DNA from: Bacteroidetes bacterium UKL13-3
GTDB taxonomy: Bacteria; Bacteroidota; Bacteroidia; UKL13-3
Assembly (NCBI GenBank): GCA_001602415.1
Contig: CP012155.1
Location: 124,001 to 188,000, forward strand
Reading direction: 5' to 3'
DNA: 64,000 nt
The notes beneath the pieces are model-generated. The model saw only the letters and a program-made list of their open reading frames with translations, was not told the DNA's origin and searched no databases. Below are positions 17,847 through 25,583 of the stretch, piece by piece. The translations under genes and the position numbers were made by a program. Every line of letters begins with the position of its first letter. Position 1 is the first letter of the stretch.

Positions 17847-19370
17847 TTATGCAGTTTCTGCAATAGGTTGTTTAGGGGTAACAAAATCTTTTGAAAGTGG
17901 ATGCTCTTTACAAATAAGGTTTGCAACAACTTTGCCACTAATGATGCTAGGAGGTAGACCCGGTCCTGGAACGGTTAGTTGGCCTGCAAAGTATAAGTTG
18001 TTTAATTTTTTACTCTTCATTCGTGGTTTTAGGATTGCAGTTTGACTAAGCGTATTGGCTAAACCGTAGGCATTTCCTTTAAATGAATGATAGTCGGACA
18101 TAAACTCTTTTTTTGCATAAGAGCGTTTGTATATGATGTGCTCCCTTATGGACTGGTTAGTAAGCTTTTCCAAACGATCTAAAATCATATCAAAGTATTT
18201 GTCGCGAATGGCTTCAGTATCATCTGTTAATTCAGTACTAACTGGAATCAACAAAAACAGGTTTTCGCAACCCTCAGGAGCCACAGAAGAATCGGTTATT
18301 GACGGAACAGAAGCATAAAACAATGGCTTTTCAGGCCATTTAATATCGGTATATATTTCGTTGGCATGTTGGTTAAAGTCCTCATCAAAAAATAAGTTAT
18401 GGTGTTGTAAATTTTTAAGGCGCTTGTTCAATCCAACATAATATAACAAACTGGAAGGTGCCAACTTCCTTTTGTTCCAATATGTCTCTGTATAATTTCG
18501 ATCATTTTTTTCAAGCAAATGTTGATCTACGTGATGGTAATCACCTGCAGCTACTATAAGTTCTGTGCTATAAGTACCTGTAGTTGTAATAACTTGTTTT
18601 GCCTTGCCGTTTTCGGAAGTAATTCTTAATACCTCGGTGTTGGTATATATTTTCACACCTTGGGATGTGGCAATCTTTTCGAAAGCATCAATAATGTTAT
18701 GCATACCGCCCATTGGATACCATGTTCCCAAGCTCATATCAGCGTAGTTCATTAAGCTGTACAATGCGGGTGTGTTTTTTGGAAGTGCACCTAAAAAAAG
18801 TATCGGGAATTCCAGTAACTCAATTAAAAAAGGATGCGAAACGAACTGACGAATGTGTTTTTTCATGCTGGTGAGCACATCCATTTTTAACATGCCGTTG
18901 AGTAGGCGTGCATCAGCAAATTCAAAGACACTTAAGCTTGGTTTGTATACCAAATCATTGATTCCGACTTCATATTTATAAGCAGCTTCTTTTAAAAATT
19001 GACGCAACTTAATGGCACTACCTGGTTCAAACTTGTCAAACAAAGCTTCTAGCTCCGACATATTTGCAGGAATATTGATACCTTCTTTGTTTTTCCAGAA
19101 TACTTGGTAGCTTGGATCTAACCTAACCAACTCATAAAAATCGGAAGTGGTTTTGCCAAAATCGGAATAGAATTTTTCGAACACATCAGGCATCCAGTAC
19201 CAACTAGGCCCCATATCAAACATAAAGCCTTTGTGCTTGAACATGCGCGCCCTGCCTCCAATGTGTTCGTTTTTTTCGAGCAAGGAAACTTCATACCCGG
19301 CTTGAGCCAAGTATGCTGCAGACGATAATCCAGCAACACCAGAACCGATTACAATAACTTTAGTTTTCAA
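17847..19370 (-). CDS. crtI: Phytoene desaturase (CrtI type)
   Basis: A 507-residue FAD-dependent desaturase that converts phytoene towards lycopene. The N-terminus holds the dinucleotide-binding motif VIVIGSGVAGLSSAAYLAQAG with the following acidic strand end (LLEKNEHIGGRARMF). The C-terminus carries the family signature LYFAGQLTVPGPGLPPSIISGKVVANLI. No ATG is available: an in-frame TAA lies 9 bp upstream of a TTG at 19368-19370, so translation almost certainly starts at that TTG. It is the first gene of the operon. The neighbouring divergent gene encodes a second desaturase of the same superfamily, a common pairing of CrtI with a later-step CrtD-type enzyme. Confidence 0.93.
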   Translation of the reverse strand: MKTKVIVIGSGVAGLSSAAYLAQAGYEVSLLEKNEHIGGRARMFKHKGFMFDMGPSWYWMPDVFEKFYSDFGKTTSDFYELVRLDPSYQVFWKNKEGINIPANMSELEALFDKFEPGSAIKLRQFLKEAAYKYEVGINDLVYKPSLSVFEFADARLLNGMLKMDVLTSMKKHIRQFVSHPFLIELLEFPILFLGALPKNTPALYSLMNYADMSLGTWYPMGGMHNIIDAFEKIATSQGVKIYTNTEVLRITSENGKAKQVITTTGTYSTELIVAAGDYHHVDQHLLEKNDRNYTETYWNKRKLAPSSLLYYVGLNKRLKNLQHHNLFFDEDFNQHANEIYTDIKWPEKPLFYASVPSITDSSVAPEGCENLFLLIPVSTELTDDTEAIRDKYFDMILDRLEKLTNQSIREHIIYKRSYAKKEFMSDYHSFKGNAYGLANTLSQTAILKPRMKSKKLNNLYFAGQLTVPGPGLPPSIISGKVVANLICKEHPLSKDFVTPKQPIAETA

Positions 19371-19439
19371 AGGGTTAATTTAATCTAATGAATCAATTAA
19401 ACAATAAGTGAGCTAAAAGGTTTATCTTTTTTGGGTTGT

Positions 19440-20912
19440 ATGAAAATAAATATCATTGGTTCGGGAATAGCGGGACTAGCTGCTAGCGTTAGGCTTGCCG
19501 CCAGCGGGCATTCAGTTTCTGTGTTTGAAGCTAACAATTATCCTGGCGGCAAGTTAAGTGAATTCCAAATTAAAGGTTACCGCTTTGATGCTGGACCGTC
19601 ATTATTTACTATGCCTCAGTTAGTTGAAGAACTTTTCATTCTTGCCGGAAAAAATCCCCAGGACCATTTTGAGTATACTCAGTTGGATAAGGCTTGTAAC
19701 TATTTTTATGAGGATGGCACCCGTTTTTCCGCATACCATAACCGCGAAAAATTTGCAAGCGAATTGAATAATGCTCTAGGATATGGTGAAGCTGATCAAC
19801 TTTTCAAATATCTTGATAAAGCGGCTTTTCGTTACAACATTACGGCCCCAATTTTTGTGGAACAAAGCTTAAACAAGCTCCAAAATTTTTTATCATTTGC
19901 AACCTTAAAGGGGGTTTTAAGTGTTCCTAAACTTGGGCTTTGGGGCTCAATGAACGATGAAAATGAGTCTATATTTTCGGATAAACGATTGGTACAATAT
20001 TTTAATCGGTTTGCCACTTATAACGGAAGCAATCCATACATGGCGCCTAGCTTGCTTAACATGATTCCTCATTTGGAGCACAATGTAGGTACTTATTTTC
20101 CACAAAATGGGATGTACAATATCACTCAATCCATATTTCAAATGGCAAAGGAGTTAGGGGTGAATTTTTATTTTAATCAAAGGGTTGAGAAAATTGAGAC
20201 AATTGGTGAAAGGGTGTGTGGGATTTTTGTGGGCGGTAAATTTTATGAGAGCGACATTGTTGTGAGTAATGCAGACATTCATCCAACATACAACAAACTG
20301 TTACCGCATGTAAAAGCCCCCCAAAAATTACTTGAGCAAGAAAAGTCATCATCAGCCTTAATTTTTTATTGGGGTATAAAGCGTAATTACCCAGAACTTG
20401 ATTTGCATAATATCCTGTTCAGTGAAAATTATGAGCAGGAATTCGACTGTTTGTTTAAGCAAAAAACTATCTATAATGATCCAACAATTTACATAAATAT
20501 TACAAGTAAATATAAGAAGGACGATGCTCCCGAAGGTTGTGAAAACTGGTTTGTGATGATTAATGTTCCCAATAATTGTGGTCAGGATTGGGATGTGTTG
20601 ATTGCAGCTGCCCGCAAAAGTATCGTTGCCAAAATTAATAGATTGCTTTCAACTGATATTGAATCGGTAATTGAAGTAGAAGAAATATTGGAACCTAGAA
20701 CCATTGAAAGTAAAACTTCCTCATTTGCAGGAGCACTATATGGTAACGCCAGCAATAACAAATTTTCCGCTTTTTTACGACACAAAAATTTTAGCAGCCA
20801 CATACAAGGATTGTATTTTTGTGGAGGCAGTGTTCACCCTGGTGGTGGAATTCCTTTATGTTTAAACAGTGCAAAAATTGTGGCCCAACTTGTACAAGAG
20901 GATTATGCTTAG
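19440..20912 (+). CDS. CrtI-family carotenoid desaturase, CrtD-like
   Basis: A 490-residue flavoprotein related to phytoene desaturase but clearly a separate paralogue of the gene at 17847-19370. The N-terminal FAD motif is KINIIGSGIAGLAASVRLAASGHSV, followed by FEANNYPGGKLSEF. The C-terminus is YFCGGSVHPGGGIPLCLNSAKIVA, and this 'VHPGGGIPL' form is the one seen in 1-hydroxycarotenoid 3,4-desaturases (CrtD) and related enzymes. It is divergent from crtI with a 69-bp intergenic region, so both directions may be regulated together. The exact step (3,4-desaturation of an acyclic or monocyclic intermediate) is inferred from family resemblance. It converges on the GNAT gene, overlapping it by 4 bp. 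Confidence 0.87.
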   Translation: MKINIIGSGIAGLAASVRLAASGHSVSVFEANNYPGGKLSEFQIKGYRFDAGPSLFTMPQLVEELFILAGKNPQDHFEYTQLDKACNYFYEDGTRFSAYHNREKFASELNNALGYGEADQLFKYLDKAAFRYNITAPIFVEQSLNKLQNFLSFATLKGVLSVPKLGLWGSMNDENESIFSDKRLVQYFNRFATYNGSNPYMAPSLLNMIPHLEHNVGTYFPQNGMYNITQSIFQMAKELGVNFYFNQRVEKIETIGERVCGIFVGGKFYESDIVVSNADIHPTYNKLLPHVKAPQKLLEQEKSSSALIFYWGIKRNYPELDLHNILFSENYEQEFDCLFKQKTIYNDPTIYINITSKYKKDDAPEGCENWFVMINVPNNCGQDWDVLIAAARKSIVAKINRLLSTDIESVIEVEEILEPRTIESKTSSFAGALYGNASNNKFSAFLRHKNFSSHIQGLYFCGGSVHPGGGIPLCLNSAKIVAQLVQEDYA

Positions 20913-21322
20913 TATATCATTTTAACGTGTTCAATATCGGCTTCCCAAAAATGTTCACCTTCGGGTTTAAATCCATGGCGTTGGTAAAAGTTTTTGGCTG
21001 GAAGTTGGGCGTGTAAATATCTTTTTTTGCCGAATGGATTGGTATCCGCTAGTAATCTTAACAATAAGGCTTTACCAACTTCCTTGTTTCGATGTTCCTT
21101 TAGCACAGCAAAGCGCTCGAGTTTAATCCCGTTATCAGTTGTTCGCCAACGTGCCGTTCCAAGCGCCTCCCCATTTTCGAGTGCTATGTAGTGGGTTGAT
21201 TCATCTTCAAATTCCCATTCAATATCTTCAGGGCAGTTCTGTTCAATTACAAAAACAATTTTACGGATGTGATGTGCTTTTGCAAGCAAATCGGCTGATT
21301 GTATGCGTTCTACAGTTATCAT
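20909..21322 (-). CDS. GNAT-family N-acetyltransferase
   Basis: A 137-residue acetyltransferase of the small GNAT type (ElaA/YitI-like). The acetyl-CoA loop is represented by LERFAVLKEHRNKEVGKALLLRLL, with the Q/RxxGxG/A equivalent 'RNKEVGKAL'. The usual C-terminal 'NFYQRHGFKPEGEHFWEADIEH' with its conserved Tyr-Gln-Arg-His-Gly-Phe is present. The substrate cannot be predicted. The stop overlaps the end of the crtD-like gene (convergent, 4 bp). The upstream gene, class I aldolase, is divergent. Confidence 0.88.
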   Translation of the reverse strand: MITVERIQSADLLAKAHHIRKIVFVIEQNCPEDIEWEFEDESTHYIALENGEALGTARWRTTDNGIKLERFAVLKEHRNKEVGKALLLRLLADTNPFGKKRYLHAQLPAKNFYQRHGFKPEGEHFWEADIEHVKMIY

Positions 21323-21383
21323 AGTGTGTTAATCAATTGGTTTTCAGGTTTAAAATGTACGTTTCAACTTTCAAAAAAATGGT

Positions 21384-21391
21384 TAAGTTTG
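21384..21391 (+). promoter_or_regulatory. -7 element of the aldolase gene
   Basis: TAAGTTTG matches TAnnTTTG. The expected transcription start near 21398 excludes the long upstream frame (from 21337) and selects the ATG at 21415. The -33 region has TTTC rather than TTG. Confidence 0.5.
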
Positions 21392-21414
21392 CAGTCTTTA
21401 AATACTCAATCTAC

Positions 21415-22467
21415 ATGACTAAAATAGCAGAACTATTAGGCGATCAGGCCGATTATTTATTAAACCACGAAAGTAAAACAATTAGCAAATCTAATTTACA
21501 CCTTCCTGGTCCAAATTTCGTAAATGATATTTTCGGAACATCAAATCGTAATCCACAAGTATTGCGCAGTTTAACTGATTTATACAGCCACGGACGTTTA
21601 GGTGGAACAGGTTATGTTTCTATTTTGCCGGTAGATCAAGGTATTGAGCACAGTGCAGGTGCCTCTTTTGCTCCCAATCCAATTTACTTCGATCCTGAAA
21701 ATATTGTTAAGTTGGCTATTGAAGGTGGTTGTAACGCTGTTGCTTCTACTTATGGAGTATTGGCTTCCGTATCACGTAAATACGCGCACAAAATTCCGTT
21801 TATTGTAAAGCTGAATCATAATGAATTTTTAAGCTATCCAAATAAGTTTGATCAAATTATGTTTGGTTCAGTTGATGAAGCTTGGAACATGGGAGCTACC
21901 GCTGTTGGGGCTACTATTTATTTTGGTTCGGAAGAAAGTGGACGTCAAATTCAAGAAGTGGCTGCTGCTTTTGAAAGAGCACACGAATTAGGTTTAGCAA
22001 CCATTTTATGGTGCTACACTCGTAACAACGCATTCAAAAAAGATGGTGTTGATTATCATACATCTGCTGATTTAACAGGTCAAGCAAATCATCTGGGTGT
22101 TACTATTCAAGCAGATATTATCAAGCAAAAATTACCTACAAACAATGGTGGTTACACTGCATTGAACTTTGGTAAAACACATAATAAAGTATACACAGAA
22201 TTATCATCAAACCATCCAATTGACTTAACGCGTTACCAAATTGCCAATTGTTACATGGGTCGTCAGGGGTTGATTAATTCAGGCGGAGAATCGAAAGGTG
22301 CTACCGATATGGCAGAGGCAGTAACAACAGCGGTAATTAACAAACGTGCCGGTGGCCAAGGTTTGATCTCGGGTCGTAAGGCATTCCAAAAACCAATGGC
22401 AGAAGGTGTAGCGTTGCTAAATGCTATTCAAGATGTTTATTTGGACAATTCAGTAACGATCGCATAA
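21415..22467 (+). CDS. fbaB: Class I fructose-bisphosphate aldolase (DhnA/FbaB type)
   Basis: A 350-residue Schiff-base aldolase of the archaeal/DhnA type, cleaving fructose 1,6-bisphosphate to the two triose phosphates in glycolysis or condensing them in gluconeogenesis. Family features are the N-terminal '[22 protein letters not shown]' region and the phosphate-binding end [11 protein letters not shown] lysine within [11 protein letters not shown] or nearby is the probable catalytic residue. The start at 21415 is chosen over 21337 from the promoter position. It is followed 81 bp later by accD on the same strand, separated by a long hairpin-forming sequence. Confidence 0.93.
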   Translation: MTKIAELLGDQADYLLNHESKTISKSNLHLPGPNFVNDIFGTSNRNPQVLRSLTDLYSHGRLGGTGYVSILPVDQGIEHSAGASFAPNPIYFDPENIVKLAIEGGCNAVASTYGVLASVSRKYAHKIPFIVKLNHNEFLSYPNKFDQIMFGSVDEAWNMGATAVGATIYFGSEESGRQIQEVAAAFERAHELGLATILWCYTRNNAFKKDGVDYHTSADLTGQANHLGVTIQADIIKQKLPTNNGGYTALNFGKTHNKVYTELSSNHPIDLTRYQIANCYMGRQGLINSGGESKGATDMAEAVTTAVINKRAGGQGLISGRKAFQKPMAEGVALLNAIQDVYLDNSVTIA

Positions 22468-22470
22468 AGA

Positions 22471-22545
22471 ACGTTAGCCTTTGGCTATTGGCTCTTGGCT
22501 TTTAGCTAGGAGCCAAGCGCTAAAAGCCAACAGCTAATAGCTAAA
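22471..22545. repeat. Long imperfect hairpin between aldolase and accD
   Basis: TTGGCTTTTAGC (22495-22506) and GCTAAAAGCCAA (22519-22530) are perfectly complementary with a 12-nt loop. Flanking TAGC/GCTA and TTGGCTATTGGC repeats extend the pairing imperfectly to the limits given. No T-run follows, so it is more like an intergenic repeat or mRNA-processing hairpin than a terminator. It ends four bases before the accD ATG. Confidence 0.7.
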
Positions 22546-22548
22546 AAA

Positions 22549-23418
22549 ATGAGTTGGTTTAAACGTGTAAAAGAAGGTATTACTACCAGTACCGAAGATA
22601 AAAAATCGGTACCTGATGGGTTGTGGCATAAATGTCCACGATGTAAAAAAGCATTGTTGGCAAGCGATCATGAGGCAAATTGTTTCGTATGTCCAAGTTG
22701 CAACTATCACGATAAGGTTGGCTCCATCGAATACTTCAATATTTTGTTCGATAACAGAGAATTTGAAGAGCTGTTTGGTAATATTAAACCTACCGATCCA
22801 TTAACATTTACCGATACCAAAGATTACAAATCGCGGTTAGCTGATTCGCAAAAAAAATCGGGTTTAACCGATGCTATGCGCGTAGCTACAGGTAAAGTTG
22901 ATAGTATGCCGTTAGTAGTGGCTTGTATGGATTTTAACTTTATTGGTGGATCTATGGGCTCAGTTATGGGTGAGAAAATAGCACGTGCTATCGATTATGG
23001 TCGCAAAAATCAAATTCCCGTTATGGTTGTATCCAAATCAGGCGGTGCACGCATGATGGAGGCTGCATTTTCGTTGATGCAGATGGCTAAAACCTCAGCT
23101 AAACTTGCATTGCTTGCTAAAGAGGGTGTTCCATACATTTCGTTGTTAACCGATCCTACAACAGGCGGTGTTACGGCATCTTTTGCCATGTTAGGCGATT
23201 TTAATATTGCCGAGCCCGAAGCATTAATTGGTTTTGCTGGTCCACGAGTTATACGCGAAACTATTGGGAAAGATTTACCGAAAGGATTTCAAAGCTCTGA
23301 GTTTTTGTTAGAGCATGGATTTGTAGATTTTATTACTCCTCGCACTGAGTTAAAAAGTAAATTAAGTCAACTGCTACGCTTGCTGGCCGATCAGCCAAAA
23401 CCGAGAGTTGAAGCATAA
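22549..23418 (+). CDS. accD: Acetyl-CoA carboxylase carboxyltransferase subunit beta
   Basis: A 289-residue beta subunit of the carboxyltransferase that makes malonyl-CoA for fatty acid synthesis, acting with AccA. The N-terminal zinc ribbon has CPRCKK and CFVCPSC (four cysteines, residues about 29-51). The crotonase-like carboxyltransferase core includes [38 protein letters not shown] and the oxyanion-hole region [12 protein letters not shown]. The length is normal. It lies 81 bp after the class I aldolase gene and is closed by a strong terminator at 23441. Confidence 0.96.
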   Translation: MSWFKRVKEGITTSTEDKKSVPDGLWHKCPRCKKALLASDHEANCFVCPSCNYHDKVGSIEYFNILFDNREFEELFGNIKPTDPLTFTDTKDYKSRLADSQKKSGLTDAMRVATGKVDSMPLVVACMDFNFIGGSMGSVMGEKIARAIDYGRKNQIPVMVVSKSGGARMMEAAFSLMQMAKTSAKLALLAKEGVPYISLLTDPTTGGVTASFAMLGDFNIAEPEALIGFAGPRVIRETIGKDLPKGFQSSEFLLEHGFVDFITPRTELKSKLSQLLRLLADQPKPRVEA

Positions 23419-23440
23419 TATTGAAATTACTTAAGTTCCT

Positions 23441-23467
23441 AAAAACCCGGTTATACCGGGTTTTTTT
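23441..23467 (+). terminator. Rho-independent terminator of accD
   Basis: AAACCCGG and CCGGGTTT flank a TTATA loop and are followed by seven T's, 22 bp after the accD stop. Confidence 0.9.
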
Positions 23468-23843
23468 GTGAATGTGAGAACATAAGAAAGTAAAAATATT
23501 CTTTAGTCATTTCATTAGAAGATGAAATACAATAAGTAGCAACTACAAATACCGATTTTGTTGCCCTACATAATCAAGTATAAAAAAAATCTTCTGGACT
23601 GCGCCTTCTTTGACTTGCTCTCCTTATCACGTTACGTCTTATTTTGTTGATTGGTATTTTCTCTAATCGGTTGTTTTACGGATGTGATTGTCGGGTATGC
23701 TCAAACAAGATCTTCAACTATTGAAAGGGTTTCCAGTGTTAGCTTTCAGAGCTTTCTGGTGAGTAAATATCGAGATCTAAAATAACTCCAGAATTACTGA
23801 ACTGAGAATTGATTGAGTTTATGTTGATAGTTAATAAAACAAG
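23468..23843. other. Intergenic region without recognisable gene
   Basis: About 375 bp between the accD terminator and the tRNA-Ser terminator. Short open stretches occur in several frames but none has a plausible start, codon pattern or recognisable product. No repeats or strong hairpins are seen. Confidence 0.6.
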
Positions 23844-23876
23844 AAAGCCTGAAATTGATAAGATTTGCAGGCTTTT
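23844..23876 (-). terminator. Terminator downstream of tRNA-Ser
   Basis: AAAGCCTG (23844-23851) pairs with CAGGCTTT (23868-23875). On the minus strand it is followed by CTTGTTTTATT. It lies 25 bp beyond the tRNA 3' end. Confidence 0.7.
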
Positions 23877-23900
23877 GTAACCATTTAATATTAGTATCAG

Positions 23901-23987
23901 CGGAGAGCGAGGGATTCGAACCCTCGATACCTGTTACAGTATACGCGCTTTCCAAGCGCGCTCGTTCGGCCACTCTGACAGCTCTCC
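23901..23987 (-). tRNA. tRNA-Ser (anticodon GGA)
   Basis: The minus strand folds into a class II cloverleaf: acceptor GGAGAGC/GCTCTCC with discriminator G, a D-arm, anticodon stem GCGCG(C)-TTGGAAA with anticodon GGA, a long variable arm (TATACTGTAACAGGTATC), and T-arm GAGGG-TTCGAAT-CCCTC. The CCA end is not encoded. The long variable arm and GGA anticodon identify serine (UCC/UCU codons). Confidence 0.96.
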
Positions 23988-24025
23988 GAATAAATTATAT
24001 CTAGCATCACAACTTCTCAAATCTC

Positions 24026-24043
24026 TCCCGATAGCTATCGGGA
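24026..24043. repeat. Palindromic repeat TCCCGATAGCTATCGGGA
   Basis: A perfect 18-bp palindrome 39 bp upstream of tRNA-Ser. The same 16-bp core (CCCGATAGCTATCGGG) recurs 18 times, plus one diverged copy, inside the tRNA-Asn array at 46.7-51.0 kb. It behaves like a REP-type palindrome found near tRNA genes. Confidence 0.85.
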
Positions 24044-24107
24044 CTCAATTCTTAATTCTATTTTGGGCTTGCGAATATAAGCAGTTTCACGAGATGCAAA
24101 AACGCAA

Positions 24108-24851
24108 TTATGATTTAACCGCGTCTACCAATTTCGCAATGAGTGATGGATCTTTTTCAATAGCATTTCCAACCACAACAATATCAGCTCCCGCTTGCGC
24201 TGCTGCTTTTGCGGCCTCAGGTGTGCGTATGCCTCCTCCCACAAATAGTGGAATGGAAATGTGTTGTTTTACTTCACGAATCAATTTTTCGGGGATAGGT
24301 TGTTTGGCGCCACTGCCTGCATCCATATAAATAGTGCGTAATCCTAACATCTCACCTGCAAGGGCTGTGCAAGCTGCAATGCTCGATTTATCAGCAGGTA
24401 TTGGAGTGGTATTACTCATGTAACTTACCGAAGTAATATTGCCACCATCAATTAACATGTAGCCTGTTGGAATAACCTCCAGTTGTGATTTTTTTAACAT
24501 CGGTGCAGCCAATACATGTTTACCAATAAGCATATCCGGATTTCGGCCAGAAATAAGCGATAGAAACAAAATAGAATCGGCATGTTCATCTATTTGCATA
24601 ATATTACCCGGAAACAATATCACCGGAATATCGGTTTGCTCCTTAATAATACTGATACAGCGTTCAAAAAAACCGTTGGTAATAAGGCTTCCACCCACTA
24701 ATATCAAATCAGCACCTGCTGCAGTGCTCATTTTGCAGGTGTTTACCAGCATAGCCTCATCCGAGATGCTATCAGGATCTATTAAAACGGCCAGTTGCTT
24801 GCCGCCTTTGCCTGTATTTGCTAGTATGTGGGTTAAAATCAAATTTTTCAC
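24108..24851 (-). CDS. Geranylgeranylglyceryl phosphate synthase family protein (GGGPS/PcrB)
   Basis: A 247-residue TIM-barrel protein that by family would join a polyprenyl diphosphate (geranylgeranyl or heptaprenyl) to sn-glycerol-1-phosphate, making an ether lipid. Visible motifs are LAVLIDPDSIS at the N-terminus, GADLILVGGS, the tyrosine/aspartate region TIYMDAGSGAKQPIP, and the C-terminal phosphate site FVGGGIRTPEAAKAAAQAGADIVVVGNAIEKD. The only start in frame is a GTG (24849-24851), bounded by a stop 15 bp upstream. Bacteroidota commonly carry this archaeal-type enzyme. Sharing geranylgeranyl diphosphate with the carotenoid operon 4 kb away is possible; the physiological product is not established by the sequence. 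Confidence 0.88.
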   Translation of the reverse strand: MKNLILTHILANTGKGGKQLAVLIDPDSISDEAMLVNTCKMSTAAGADLILVGGSLITNGFFERCISIIKEQTDIPVILFPGNIMQIDEHADSILFLSLISGRNPDMLIGKHVLAAPMLKKSQLEVIPTGYMLIDGGNITSVSYMSNTTPIPADKSSIAACTALAGEMLGLRTIYMDAGSGAKQPIPEKLIREVKQHISIPLFVGGGIRTPEAAKAAAQAGADIVVVGNAIEKDPSLIAKLVDAVKS

Positions 24852-25177
24852 GCGTAAGTTGTATTATAAAAAGGACAAGTGGCTGATTCTGAATTAACTT
24901 TTTGTTTTGGGTAATCCTAGGCAAATAAAAGACTTTTTGTGAATAATTTATGTTACACACACATTAAGGTAGCAGAAAAACAAGGCAAAGTAGTGTGGAT
25001 GAAATTTTCTTGTGGAAAATGCAGTTTGATATAAATCATTAGTTAGTTCAAACACGAACCTCGTGTTCACTGGCAAACTGGCTGTCTCGGGTCCAAACCA
25101 AGACATGTAAAATTTTAAAGGTCCAAACTTTAAAACTTTAGTTTTACCAATTTACCAAAGAACAAACATTAGAGATA

Positions 25178-25205
25178 AATGCGAAGAGACGTCTTCGCAT
25201 TTTTT
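25178..25205 (+). terminator. Orphan rho-independent terminator
   Basis: AATGCGAAGA (25178-25187) and TCTTCGCATT (25192-25201) pair perfectly around GACG and are followed by TTTT. There is no coding gene within 320 bp upstream on this strand, so it may end a small RNA or act in the nrdJ leader. Confidence 0.8.
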
Positions 25206-25488
25206 GATGTGCAATTTTACAACTTCTAATATTTTAAAGTTATTTGAATATCCACTAGTGGTGAATAACATCGTAACGAATTGAAACGCAGTTCCAAATA
25301 ATGCTACAACACCAATAGAGTGTAGTAAAATGGATACAATCTATTGATTAATAAAAGGTTAATAAACATTCGGTCTCCTTATATAATGGGCATCTTCAGG
25401 TCTTCTTTTTTTATTATTCACATCCGAACTTTAAGTTAAATCAGCCTTCTTAAATTTAATTTGAAATAATGTGGATAAGGAATTTTGA

Positions 25489-25531
25489 TTAGGAGGTTTT
25501 CAAAAATGATTTTTGGATAAAAACCCCCTAA
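25489..25531 (+). promoter_or_regulatory. Leader hairpin upstream of nrdJ
   Basis: TTAGGAGGTTTT (25489-25500) and AAAACCCCCTAA (25520-25531) pair with one A-C mismatch, 53 bp before the nrdJ ATG. It may be a regulatory stem in the 5' leader; no T-run follows directly. Confidence 0.4.
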
Positions 25532-25583
25532 AAATTTTAACGATTACATAACATTATAAAAACATACTAAATACGCCTATACC

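Larger units (their letters stand above)
24852..25583. other. 732-bp intergenic region with hairpins, possible small RNA
   Basis: No protein gene is evident. Three structured elements are seen: an inverted repeat AACACGA/TCGTGTT (25051-25057 and 25061-25067), a strong terminator (25178-25205) with no gene in front of it, and a mismatched 12-bp hairpin (25489-25531) close to the nrdJ start. A 10-bp palindrome CCACTAGTGG lies at 25252-25261. I looked for a cobalamin riboswitch, expected for a B12-dependent enzyme, and found no convincing B12 box. Confidence 0.55.

Noticed and set aside
17834-17938. Longer N-terminus for phytoene synthase
   Set aside because: The extension overlaps the crtI coding end; the ATG at 17833 gives the family's N-terminus.
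24852-25583. Cobalamin riboswitch upstream of the B12-dependent reductase
   Set aside because: No B12-box-like segment could be aligned; only simple hairpins are present.
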